The notes under the pieces: model-generated
The model's database searches: none
The model's input: only the letters and a program-made list of their open reading frames with translations
What the model was told of the DNA's origin: nothing
Assembly: GCA_022036555.1 (NCBI GenBank)
Contig: CM039131.1
Coordinates: forward strand, 37,485,920 to 37,549,919
Length of the DNA: 64,000 nucleotides
DNA from: Microstegium vimineum
Lineage: Eukaryota; Streptophyta; Magnoliopsida; Poales; Poaceae
Direction: 5' to 3'
In this document: positions 11,901 to 21,963 of the stretch, in pieces
Numbering within the stretch: position 1 is the stretch's first letter
Layout: every line of letters begins with the position of its first letter
Made by a program: the position numbers and the translations under genes

Positions 11901-13031
11901 TCTCTCGGGCCCTCTTTCCCTTGTCCTTCTTTGCCTTATCCTTAGCCTTCTTGTCCTTCTCGGCTTGAAGGCGCCTCACCTGGGAGTCGCCCTGCTCCTC
12001 CTTCACCGGCGGAAGCGACTTCCGGAAGACAACGTCCCCCTGAGGAACACAAGGCAGTTAGGACACAAGCAAAGAAGGTGAACAAGGCAAATACGAGAAC
12101 ATTGAAAGAGAAAGGAAGTCCTACCAGCTAGACGTGTCCCTGGTCCGGCCTCATGGGGACGCTGGCGACGCTCGTGACCTCGAACACGCCCGCAAAGGAG
12201 GCACGAACGCGGCGGGCCACCCTCTCGGGGGTAGCTCGTCCCCATGAGGCGGCACCCCGTGAGGTCGACCCCCGGGCACATCTCGTCGAGGCGTAGGGGT
12301 CGAGCCATCAGCGGCACGACCCGCCGCAGATGGAAAGCTGATGCGACGATGGCCGTCGTGAGTCCCGCCTTCTTCAGACGCTCGATCGCGTCCAACAGGT
12401 GGGTGAGGCGCGACTGCTTCCTCTTCTTGACGCCGTACCTCCAGTGGCCGGGCTTCGCGTCAATCGTCCTCCCGGTGTAGGCGGGGAGCAAGTCGTCATC
12501 GTTCCGCATATAGAACCACCCGGAATGCCATCCGGAGTGGCTCGACGAGAGCTTCGCCGGGATCCAGCTATCTGTCCGCTTGAGGGCGATGCTGCAGCAC
12601 CCGGCCCTGACCGTCTTGCGGGTGCCACAACTGACCGACGCATGGAAGAGGCTCGCCTCGAAGAGGTGGAGCCACAACTCCCAGTGCGGCTTGACCCCTA
12701 GGTACCCTTCGCACATGGCGGCGAAGACCGCCGTGTGACAGATACCGTTGGGGGTAAGGTGTTGAAGCTCCACGCCGTAGTGGTGGAGGATCCCGCGCAG
12801 AAGACGACTGGGAGGGGCGCCTAACCCCGCTCGGTGGAAGACCTCGAAGCTCACCACGTAGCCCTCCGGCGGATTGGGCTCGGCGTGCTCCGGCGGCGGC
12901 ACCACCCACTCCGGCCGGTCGACGGAGGTGACGGGCCAAAGGAGGCCACTCTCCACCAAGTCACCCAGGCGCGCGGCTGTCACCGAAGACGGGAGCCAGG
13001 CGTCGGGGCTGAGCAGGTTGTATCTGGCCAT
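8960..13031 (-). pseudogene. Six-exon antisense gene inside the gypsy element (Transposase_28-like N-terminus, coiled-coil C-terminus)
   Basis: Exons on the minus strand: 13031-12125, 12039-11447, 11344-10680, 10597-10197, 10116-9504, 9411-8960. All five introns (80-102 bp) start GT and end AG, several with GTAAGT-like donors. Phases join correctly across every junction, giving about 1209 codons. Exon 1 encodes a domain like Pfam's 'putative gypsy type transposon' (Transposase_28): HYGVELQHLTPNG, then a CEGYLGVKPHWELW stretch. Exons 2-3 are charged, Lys/Glu- and Pro/Ala-rich. Exons 4-6 are helical, Ala/Glu-rich and coiled-coil-like. Breaks: a one-base frameshift in exon 1 near 12240, TAG two codons before the end of exon 1, and TAG at 11236-11238 in exon 3. 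Extra antisense ORFs are known in Tat elements; the function is unknown. The intact splice sites suggest it was once a working gene. Confidence 0.85.
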
Positions 13032-13230
13032 GGGGGCAAGGATTTTGACGCACTGGGACGTGGGGGCGGAAGGTACGTTCCCAATCTCTCCTCTCCTTTC
13101 TCTCGCGTGCGCAGAAGTCCGGCTCAAAGGGCATCTAAGGCAACGGCGGGGAGAAGGAGGCAGGGAAGGCGATGGCAAGGAGGCAGGGAAGGCAAATGCG
13201 AGAAAAGAGCAGCCGACTCCTCACCTCCGG

Positions 13231-13239
13231 TATTTATAG
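13231..13239 (-). promoter_or_regulatory. TATA box for the antisense gene
   Basis: The minus strand reads CTATAAATA, 200 bases upstream of the ATG at 13031, with a CT-rich, ATG-poor leader between. The position is right for a core promoter with a TSS near 13200. It lies inside the element, outside both LTRs. Confidence 0.7.
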
Positions 13240-13439
13240 CCGGGAGGCCAACGGGAGGATCCCGCAAACAGGCAAGTGAGTCTCTGCATTTAATGCGCGT
13301 GCATACCGCCTCCTCGTATTCCTCCAGGGTAAGGCGCCCATCATCAGGCCCCGCACTGCACTCCGCCCTGCGTCTGCCACTGTTGCAACTGAACGGATAT
13401 CTCCTAAAAAGGCGCGCGGCGGGAAGCGTTATCTTCGGA

Positions 13440-14625
13440 GGTAGGAATCTCGAGGTAGCAAAGGCTGGCCCTCGAAAGGGGGTTCGACAGCCACCCTCGA
13501 GTACCCGAGGATAGGAATGACCTCGGGTTATGGACTTCGGTCCGCCCCCAAAATCTCGAGGGGACAAAGGCCAGCCCACGAACGGGTTCGACAGCCCCCC
13601 TCGAATACCCGAGGTCTGAGGGGACCTCGGGTTATCAACTCCAGTCCACTCCCAAGTCTCGAGGGGGCAAAGGCTGGCCCTTACACAGGGTTCGACAGCC
13701 TCCCTCGAGGACTCGAGCCCAACGGGCAGATCCAACAAAGGCACAGGTATGTCCCCAAGTTCAATACAATTACCCACTTTTCCCCCTCCGCATTCCACAG
13801 GGAAGGACTCCACCTTCAGAGGCCAGCGTCGGATGACAAACCATCTGTCAAATCTTGAGGGAGCGAAGGCTGGCCCTTACATAGGGTTCGACAGCCGCCC
13901 TCGAGTACCTGAGGTCAGGAAGGACCCATGGTTACGGACTCCGGTCCACCCCTAAAATCTTGAGGGAGCGGAGGCTGGCCCCACGAACGGGGTTCGACAG
14001 CCGCCCTCGAGTATGCGAGTCAAGGATGGACCGGGGGGGCCAGGCGCGTGCCCCTAGCTCGAGAATGAACTCTCGAGGTCCCCTGGGACATATCCGAGGC
14101 ATAACCAAGGAATACCTAAGGATCCCTGCGCTGGGAGGCATCGAGCCACCAACTCCCATCAAATGGAGTTGGCACCTTGGTAAGCCATACGGTCTTGCTT
14201 AGTAAGCCATACGGTCTTGCTTAATGAGAACGCCTCCGGGCTGCTAATCGACCCCTATCGAATGGGGCACGTGTTCTCACTTGGATTTTTACCCGTACTG
14301 GGCACCATTTCTAATGGACGCATGCCCGACACCAGCTCGCAGAGGACTTCGAGGCTCGTCCTAACGGGGATAGCACGATGCTCTTCGCCCCGCAATTCAA
14401 ACGCAAGGATCCGCGGGAAGGACGCTATAAGGTAGTGAAGGCCTAGCCACGCAAGGGCTCGAGGGCCCGACTACGCACGTCACCCCTTGACGAAAGAGGG
14501 TCGAAAACACTCGTGACCTAGCAGACAGAGTTGACCTCTCGGGAGGGGCACTCTGACTCTAGTAACGCTCGAGGGAGCGAAGGCTGGCCCTCGGTAGGGT
14601 TCGACAGCCGCCCTCGAGCACCTCT
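13440..14625 (+). repeat. Six dispersed copies of an about 55-bp repeat in the gypsy 3' region
   Basis: Copies lie near 13453-13509, 13560-13613, 13663-13716, 13860-13913, 13966-14019 and 14574-14625. The core is GCAAAGGCTGGCCC, a short variable stretch, GGTTCGACAGCC, then CCCTCGAG. Spacers are unrelated or weakly related. Tandem repeats before the 3' LTR are known in Tat/Ogre elements. No gene is seen from 13240 to 14885. Confidence 0.85.
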
Positions 14626-14885
14626 CTTTTCAGGGAAAGGAACGCCCGTAGCCTGGCAAACGAAATCGACCCCTCGGTAGGGCGCCACGTCTCCAGGTAA
14701 CCTTAAATCCCCTCGATAAAACATATCATAGCCCCTAGAGGAGTTCTTAATCACCCCTCTAGGGCCTCGGGGGCTACCCCCGCGGGGTGCGCTCGCTGGC
14801 ACCCCACGGAGAATCGAATCTCTTGCCAACTCTGCAGGTCAACGCCAAAAAAAACCTCTATGCGGATTCTCCTTATCCGCACAGA

Positions 14886-14899
14886 AGCTCGGGGGCTAC
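14886..14899 (+). other. Polypurine-tract region of the gypsy element
   Basis: AGCTCGGGGGCTAC directly precedes the right LTR, where the plus-strand primer is expected. It is G-rich with a few pyrimidines, as in related grass elements. Confidence 0.65.
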
Positions 14900-16369
14900 T
14901 GTCGGGTACGAAGGTAAGGGGTACCCTAAACCCTTCGATAATTTAACGCTCAACATAGCAACCATTTTTAAGACAGGAATCAACCAACTGCTCAAATCGG
15001 CAAACAAGGGCCCATCACACAAAGGCCCCCTGCCCCGGCGATAGCGAACCAGTCGTGGACCGGCCCGCTTCTGGAAAGATGACGGATCAGGGGTCGAACG
15101 AACGACCCCTCCGCCTCTACCTCGACATCGTATGACGGACCGAGGGTCGAACGAACGACCCCTCCGCCTCTACCTCGACGAAGAATGACGGACCAGGGGT
15201 CGAACGAACGACCCCTCCGCCTCCACCTCGACGCCGAATGACGGACCAGGGGTCGAACGAACGACCCCTCCGCCCCCACCTCGACGCCGAATGACGGACC
15301 GGGGGTCGAACGAACGACCCCTCCGCCTCCACCTCAACCCTCCCGACTCCGCCTCTACTCTAACTGACGGAAAGGGGTCGAACGAACGACCCCCAGACGG
15401 GAAGCTCGATTAGCCCAACTGCTCCCGGTATGGGCTAAAGGGAATCCGCCTAACACCATGGGCGCCCACGACCGCAGTCAAATCCATCAACTCACCGCCA
15501 TGTCGCTGACTCCCGCCAACTGTGCTGCCGCTGTAACCACGACGCGAGTACGGACTCCAGAAGCACCCCTCGAGACGTGAACAGGACGGCCCTCGATGGC
15601 GTCTTCAGGGATACGACAAGGCCATCCCGGTCTCGACCCCTCCCCCTCGACCGGGGGGCTCGACTCCTACCTCCAACCACTCCGGTATGGGGCCCGTCCC
15701 ATCCGCTCCGTCCCGCTTCAACTGTGGGACACGCGCCCGCCTACGGAAGGACGACCCTGCTGTGCCGTGACATGCCGCGACGTCTAGTCTACTATCACCA
15801 CGCCCCGGAGCGCCGGAAGGACGGGAAGGCCACGCCGCCACAGTGCTCGACGTCCCTTCACCAACACTATGTCGCGGACACGCCTCCCATGCCACAACAG
15901 TTTAGGACCCTGTATCCTCGGGCCTCTCCTTGGTCTATAAAAGGGGACGCCGAGGTAGAAGAAAAGGGGGCTGGATCTCTGGACTTTCAGACAACTCCAC
16001 ACTCAGACTTTCAGAGGGATCCGAGACCGATCTTTCGGACAACTCTCGCATAATCCCACATTCACCCGGACACTTCACACACCCCGTTGCTCGGTCGACC
16101 CCTCGAGCAACCAACCGACCGCCAAGGATAGCCCTGCTAGCCTTAGGCCTTAGCTTGCTCTGAGCAACTCCGTGTAAACCTGCTTGTACCCCCTGTACGA
16201 GCACTTCGGTGCAAGTAATACAAGTCATCCTCTCCCGCTGGACGTAAGGCCTTTTTTGCCCGAACCAGGATAAATCTTGTGTCCTTCTTGCATCACATTT
16301 GGGAGAGGGAGCACGCAATATACAAATTTACTAGTTGGTGGTCTTGACCCCCGGGTCATAACACCGACA
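14900..16369 (+). repeat. 3' LTR of the gypsy element (1470 bp)
   Basis: It starts TGTCGGG and ends ACACCGACA, followed by the ACCAC target duplication. It carries five copies of the 53-bp palindromic unit (from 15080), a partial unit near 15364, and the TATA box at 15936-15942. Confidence 0.95.
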
Positions 16370-16374
16370 ACCAC

Positions 16375-16820
16375 CTTGCTTGTGGAAGTGGAGGTATTGG
16401 TTGGACCAGACTATATAACTAGAGTATCGGTCACGCCAATAAATCATAAAATTAAGAGCTATAGTTTCTACCTCTTCTCGCTGTTGCGCCACCATAGCTA
16501 CTCCAGTCCGATCGTCGGCGTGCACCGGCGACCGGGCGAGCAGGTCTCCGGAACTCTCGTCTTCGTGATCCTGCAGCGGGAGAAGGCGAATAAGGTTTTT
16601 GGGAAGCGCTCTTCGCGCGACTGCTCCCAATCTTCACGACGGGTCGCCTTCCGTCTAAGTCGGGCGGTGCTACGTCCCGACGTATTCGTCGTCAGCTGAA
16701 CCGAAGTCTACCGCCGGCGCTGATCGACATCGACATCATCTTTAACAACCTGAACGTTGCTCCATCGACACCTGCATCTTCGCCGTCTTCACCGCAATCT
16801 ACTACTTCTACAACTAGTAG
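16375..16820 (+). repeat. Right part of the older copia-type LTR and its leader
   Basis: It continues the sequence interrupted at 424. It has a C/G-rich transcribed-leader look from about 16480 and ends near AGTAGGTATAAACC, a possible degenerate tRNA-Met primer site. The exact LTR end is not certain. Confidence 0.4.
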
Positions 16821-17369
16821 GTATAAACCTCGTGATCTAATCTTATCGTTCATATTGTCCAATCTATCTAGTATAGAAGTCATATTTATGTTAGTTAAGT
16901 TGAACATGCTATGTGATATGTGGTTTAATCATGTTAGTATGCAGTACATGTGCTTATTCTAGTTCCTCAATTTGTCATGATTTATATTTTGTTATTAATC
17001 TGGAAATTGGCATATATTTCAACATTAACCTCTCATTTGCGACAATATCTAAGCACGAACAAAACTTCGTACGTTTATATATGGAGAATGCGTAAACTGC
17101 ACAGCAAGGAAGAGTACGATCCAAAGTATACTTTCTTAAGCTATATTATACACAACTTATCTTTTCCTCTCCAAGAAGGTTGTCAAGATCACAAGGATCA
17201 GTTCGGAGCAAACTAAACAAATTAAAGGACCGAGAAGAACGCAGAACTCTTTTTAGTTCCTGTTCATTCATCGTCTCTGCTGGCGCGCGTGTGCACGCAA
17301 ACCGTGCGTGCAGTAGATAGAATTGAACTCGTTGGAGCCATGAAGGCCGGCTGAAGAGCGAGCAGAGCG
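16821..17369. other. Intergenic AT-rich stretch and 3' flank of the LysM gene
   Basis: No gene is seen. The left half may be leftover leader of the old copia element. The right half is the likely 3' UTR of the LysM gene. Confidence 0.4.
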
Positions 17370-17756
17370 CTAGGAGGTGTTCTTGGTCGGGCAGAGCGCG
17401 ACGACGAGCCCCGGGAAGACGTCGTCGGGGTCGTGTATGTGCGGGTTCCGCTCCACGATGAAGGGGTCGCCGCACTTATCGCTGATGCTGTGCAGCGTCT
17501 CGCCTTCCCCGACCACGTACACCTCCTCGCACGGCCGCGCCGCGGGGCCGCCCAGCCGCGGGCCCCGGAACTGACGGTGCGCGCCGTCGCCGTCGCCGTC
17601 GCCCGCGGTCGTCTCCGCGCGGAGCGCGCCTAGCAGGACGAGCGCCACCAGCGCCACCGCGCACCACCACGATGCCGCGTCCGCGACCGACACGGCCGCC
17701 GCGCACAGCTCCGCGCGGCGCCGCCGGCGGCTGCTCGCCTCCGCCTCGGCGGTCAT
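17370..17756 (-). CDS. Small LysM-domain membrane protein (128 aa)
   Basis: A single open frame from ATG 17756 to the stop at 17370. Residues 1-29 are basic, with RRRRR near 10-14. Residues about 30-47 form one hydrophobic helix (a signal anchor or signal peptide). A Gly/Asp-rich linker follows, and a LysM motif lies at about 78-121 (YVVGEGETLHSISDKCG, then NPHI and PGLVVALCP). Cysteines at 76, 95 and 122 frame it. Plants have a family of such short single-LysM proteins of unknown role, distinct from LysM receptor kinases and chitin receptors. A TATA-like GATAAATC lies on the minus strand near 17831-17838, about 80 bases upstream. GC content is much higher than in the flanks, as usual for grass single-exon genes. 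An unannotated upstream exon is possible but not needed. Confidence 0.8.
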   Translation of the reverse strand: MTAEAEASSRRRRRAELCAAAVSVADAASWWCAVALVALVLLGALRAETTAGDGDGDGAHRQFRGPRLGGPAARPCEEVYVVGEGETLHSISDKCGDPFIVERNPHIHDPDDVFPGLVVALCPTKNTS

Positions 17757-19559
17757 ACGCAACGCGGCGAGAACGCGCGCTGGCTGGCCTTGGTCTGCGG
17801 TTTGGGAGTTTGCTTGGCTGGCTTTGGGGGCGAGGGATTTATCGAACGCAGACAGAACGCGACGGTGTGGCTTCTCTTCTTGGGCACGGACGTGGCGGTT
17901 TGGATTGGCGGACTTTTGGTGGCGGTTTGTTGAACGTGGGGAGCCTAACGAGCGCAGAATGGTGTAGGAGTAGGAGTGTAGGACGGTTAGGTCCTCAGTA
18001 CGGCGACGTGCTAATTGCGGTAGCAGTCAGAGACGGAATAGTCATGTCCATTTCCAAGTACAAGACTCGACTCGACTCAATGGTTACTAGGAAGAAAACA
18101 ATGTTCTATGCCTATGCGATGGTAGACAAAATAGTTGTAAAACTCAGCAACAGTAGTACAGTATGGTAGAGCATGTGATGTGATTCAGGCTACAGACATT
18201 CGACACACTGAAATGATAGGCAACATGATGAAAGCCCGTGCATGATCAGTGCTGGATTTTCCTTTGCTTGATACCAAAGTAAGTATAGTTCAACAGTATT
18301 AAGTGGACGCCGCGGTGTCCGCTAGCCATGCAACGTGGGGAGTACTACGTAGATTTGGAGGAGCAAGAGGACCCAAACAGAACACTCACCGTACCACCAA
18401 TCGGTAGGTTCTGTACGTATTCCACTGCGTCTCACCCTCACGTGTAGCAGTTGCAAACAGTGCGTGCGTGACCCTCTTTACACGCGACACGAGCGAGCCC
18501 GTCCTTCTCCCCTGTCGAGTGACCGAGTGCGGCGGCCTGAATTGGCAAGACATCCCGGGCAGCCGTCGGGTGATGGATGCGGGCCAATTAAGCCGGGCCG
18601 TGCATCGAGCCAACTCGTGTGGCCAAGCACGTTTCTCTCTGATAGATGTGCCTCGCGCCCACGGCAACAGTTCGCCTAACAATTTTTTCAACGTTTCCTC
18701 GCGTAACATTTCAGTTGTTTTCGCCTCTTGGCGTGGCGTGGCGTGTGCCTCGATCGTGTCGCGTGTGTCCCAAGCCCTCCAAGACGAATTCTGGCATGGC
18801 AGAGAGGGCCAGATAGAGGACACTGGATGCGAATGCGGCATGATATGAAGGACAAGACAGGGATTGGTGGTGGAAGAAAAGAAACGGCCGTGCCCGCCGC
18901 CGTCCGCACTCTCGGTGTCCGTTTCCAGTGAGGTATGCGCTCCGGTCAGCGTCGAGAGTACTAATGCCGAGACTTCGTTGACAGGAACGTGTGAGGTCAA
19001 GTGATACGCTCACTGGGACAGCGTATGTGATACGGCCTTATGGGTAGAGATGCACGTTAATTAAAGTAGCCGGCCTAATGGGGAATGGACTATGGCTCGC
19101 CTGGAACCTAAATCTGAACAGATCGCGACCCTTTTCTTCTCAAGGGTTTAGAATTTCAGATGCCGGTAATCTGTATCTGGGCTGCCTCTGACCTAACTCT
19201 CATCAAGAAACAACAGGTGGATAATATATATGAAAGTTCTATAGTTGCAGTGCCCGTTAAATGGGGTGACCAAAAGGAGTCCCACAACACAGAGACTTTT
19301 TCTTGAACAGTTGAACAAATGAACTACGACATGCTTTCATCTGAACTGAGAATGTCTGATTTGTAAGACAACGATGGGCCACCAACTTGATCGCGAGCTC
19401 TACTGAAAACGAGCGTAATTTTGTTTGAGCTTGTTTGGACCAGTGATTAGCACAAGATTTGTGGTGAAATCTATGCGCCGACAGAAATATATTCTCTACT
19501 TCAGGCTGACACCGAGACCAACATTGTCACAGCTCACTGACTGCTTTCTTACAAACGGT
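17757..19559. other. Intergenic region, no supported gene
   Basis: Contains the LysM promoter side near 17757-17900. A 204-codon minus frame at 18386-19000 has no recognisable domain. I see no RNA gene. Confidence 0.5.
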
Positions 19560-20530
19560 AAATTACAACCACCAAACTCAACTGTAGTGAACTCCACGTA
19601 ACTAGATGTCATGTATTCAAACAACCTAACTAAATTTAGATGTCATGTATTCAAACAACCTAACTAAAACTCCACCTAAAATTTAGTTGAGTTATTTTAG
19701 CTATTTCAACCTAGGTAAAGACAACTAAATTTTAGCTGAATCTATTAGTTGAAGCATCCAAACACTCAATTAAATTTTAGCTGGTAGATCTTTTAGTTGG
19801 CTAAAGTTTAGCTCTGAAATTGTTGGAGAATAGTCTTCTCCGAACGGGGTACGGAGGTAAGGGACGAGAATCACAGAAACGGCCGAAGGGTGTCGGAGAC
19901 GCCAAAGGCTCGGCCAGGGGATCCGTAGTAACGATCGTGGGAAACATTCGCGGGTGCCGAAGGTTCACCAAAACGAGGGTTGTGAGACAATAATGAATGA
20001 AACCCTGGAATCAGGGTTGTTCTCTCTCTTTATTATGGTGGTGTAGCCCCCTTTTATAGGACATTGTACAAGAGCTATGTGTTTTTACATTGGTGCCCCT
20101 TTTCTACGGGAGATATCCTCCGGATATTCCGGATTCCTCTCAGAGCGCTCTAGGGGCTCCACCGGGTCCTTTCAAACTAGTACGAGCGATGGGCCTATTC
20201 TACCCCGGTGGAGGCCATCTGCTCTTTTCGGCCCCCTCTTTGCCGAAGGCTTCCTTGAGCTCGGCGAAGGCTTCCTTGACGCGTCCTTGCGCTGCCGAAG
20301 GCTCCTGGCTTGATGTCGCCTTTACCTTCGCTCGATCCGATGGCAAGCCTTCCACCGACACCGTCCAGACTCCGCTAAACCTTTGTTACGCTCGAGATTA
20401 GAGGTGCCACCAACTCTTGTGCGCTGCTTTCAACCTGCACATAGAGAATATGATACCTTCGGGTTTAGTCGGTTAGCTTTGCAGCCTATGTCCCAACAAA
20501 AATTTTAGCTAGCTAAATTTTATTTGGGTG
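19560..20530. repeat. MITE-like sequence interrupted by a solo LTR
   Basis: Flanking the LTR are AT-rich stretches with repeated TTTAGTTG/CTAAATTTTAG motifs and a right end with GTGCATCCAAACAG, typical of grass MITEs whose tips read 'gtttggatgc'. A 31-bp stretch (GATGTCATGTATTCAAAC and following) is directly duplicated near 19606 and 19639. Confidence 0.5.
19821..20498 (-). mobile_element. Solo LTR (678 bp), minus orientation
   Basis: It has TGTTGG...CCCAACA ends. Flanks GAAAT (19816-19820) and AAAAT (20499-20503) look like a target duplication with one mismatch. Read on the minus strand it has CCTATAAAAGG near 20050-20061, then AATAAAG near 20028-20034, the order of U3 TATA then R polyadenylation signal. 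No internal region or second LTR is present, so it probably arose by LTR-LTR recombination. Confidence 0.75.
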
Positions 20531-20693
20531 CATCCAAACAGATCCTAAGTTAAGGTCTCCAACACAAAACTTGTTGGTTGTATTCGCTTGAAGTACCTTT
20601 AACTTGTTTCAAGTTATTCTCTGTCACAGAACATTATTCAATTAGCCGTGACGTCACAACTCTCATTCATCATGTGTCTCCTGCCCACCTAAG

Positions 20694-21016
20694 GACGTGT
20701 TTGGATCCAGGGGTAAAGTTTAGTCCGTGTCGCATCATACATTCGGATGTTAAATAGGAGGATTAAATATGATATAATTATAAAACTAATTACAGAAGCC
20801 GTAACTATTTTGCGAGACGAATCCATTAAGCCTAATTAATCCACCATTAGCACATGTTTATTGTAGCACCACATTATCAAATCATAGACTAATTAGGCTT
20901 AATAGATTTGTCTCGCAAAATAGTCTCAATATGTATACTTAGTTTTATAAATAGTCTATATTTATAATATTCTAAATTAGTGTCCAAACTTTCGATGTGG
21001 TAGGGACTAAATCTTG
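20694..21016. mobile_element. MITE of the GTGTTTGGATCC type, right end eroded
   Basis: The left end reads GTGTTTGGATCC then GTAAAGTTTAGTCC. The core is a large inverted repeat (GCGAGACGAATCCATTAAGCC against GGCTTAATAGATTTGTCTCGC) around 20812-20922. The right end has GGGACTAAAT, but the outer GGATCCAAACAC is missing. This core type is very common in grasses. Confidence 0.65.
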
Positions 21017-21170
21017 TGAGGCCGTGGCGTCAGAACTCAAGACGCGCATGCATGTGGCTGGTTTTTCCTTGTTTAATCTAACTACATGCATATATACACA
21101 ATAGCTACACATTTAAATTGAGTCAAATCTTCTGACAAGTTCACATACGGGATTAATCTTTTATTGCACC

Positions 21171-21416
21171 TACTCTCTCGCTTTGTCAAATAATAGATTC
21201 CTATAGTTGTTAAGTCAGAAAATTTAAACTTTAACCGAATTTCTAGAAAAAACATTAAAATTTATGGTATCAAATTAGTATCATTAGATTTACCATAAAA
21301 TATATTTTCATATGATGTTTACTTTATGTCATAAATGTTGTTATTTTTTTCTATAAAGTTAGTCAAAGTTAGAATGACATGGATTTTAGGAATTATTTTT
21401 TTAGGAACAGAGAGTA
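21171..21416. mobile_element. Stowaway-like MITE
   Basis: Ends TACTCTCTC and GAGAGTA form short inverted repeats with a TA duplication. The AT-rich interior includes a GTCAAAGTT motif near the right end, as in Stowaway relatives. Confidence 0.65.
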
Positions 21417-21723
21417 CTAAACATTTTGTTATTGGTCAAACTCAATTAAATCTATAAATAATACATTATATGGGTATAAGTCAAAGTGTCTGCGTAAAAA
21501 CTTGGCGTCCCAATGCAGTAGCATGCCTGAGGGACAATTATACAACGATGATGGTTGCACCTATTGCATTTCGTGCCACCAACAGTTGTAAACAAATGAA
21601 TGATTATTTCACACCATCATATTCTGGCGTCGAAATATCTTCACAATAGAAAACACGCAGCCTAGTCTATACAGAAAGAGGCATGAAACCAGAGTCATGA
21701 CCCTTTCAAGCACGCCTTCCATA

Positions 21724-21753
21724 AGTCCCATTGAGTTGAGTTGAGTTGAGTTG
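21724..21753 (+). repeat. GAGTT microsatellite
   Basis: About five tandem copies of a 5-bp GAGTT unit downstream of NRPD1. Confidence 0.8.
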
Positions 21754-21963
21754 ACATACACACCCAAATCCCAAAAGACCATTTGAGCATCATCCTTTCA
21801 GTTTCAATACATGCTAGTGAGAGATAGGACCTTAGGCTGATTCATTCTCTAAGCAATTTGAGCATCCTTAAAATGTGACAGCTAGTTCCTTCCCAAAAGT
21901 TGGTAATATGGTCTGATCAGGACAAGATATTGCCAGGAGCACTGCGAAGTGCAACTAGTGTTC

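Larger units (their letters stand above)
425..16369 (+). mobile_element. Ty3/gypsy LTR retrotransposon of the Tat lineage, nearly full structure, decayed coding
   Basis: The element has LTRs at 425-1940 and 14900-16369 with TG...CA-type ends (the left copy ends GAGA, the right GACA). It is flanked by a perfect 5-bp target duplication ACCAC at 420-424 and 16370-16374. Order on the plus strand: LTR, primer site, gag, protease, RT, RNase H, a second RNase H, integrase. Then come a long minus-strand spliced gene (8960-13031), a repeat-rich 3' region, a polypurine tract and the LTR. The RT, the dual RNase H and the extra minus-strand gene point to the Tat group (Grande, RIRE2, Retrosor relatives). 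The pol frame has many breaks, so this copy is not autonomous. The LTRs differ by scattered substitutions plus one repeat unit, which suggests a moderately recent insertion. Confidence 0.95.

Noticed and set aside
18386..19000. 204-codon minus-strand frame
   Set aside because: No domain, no hydrophobic or repeat structure of note, and comparable frames overlap on the other strand.
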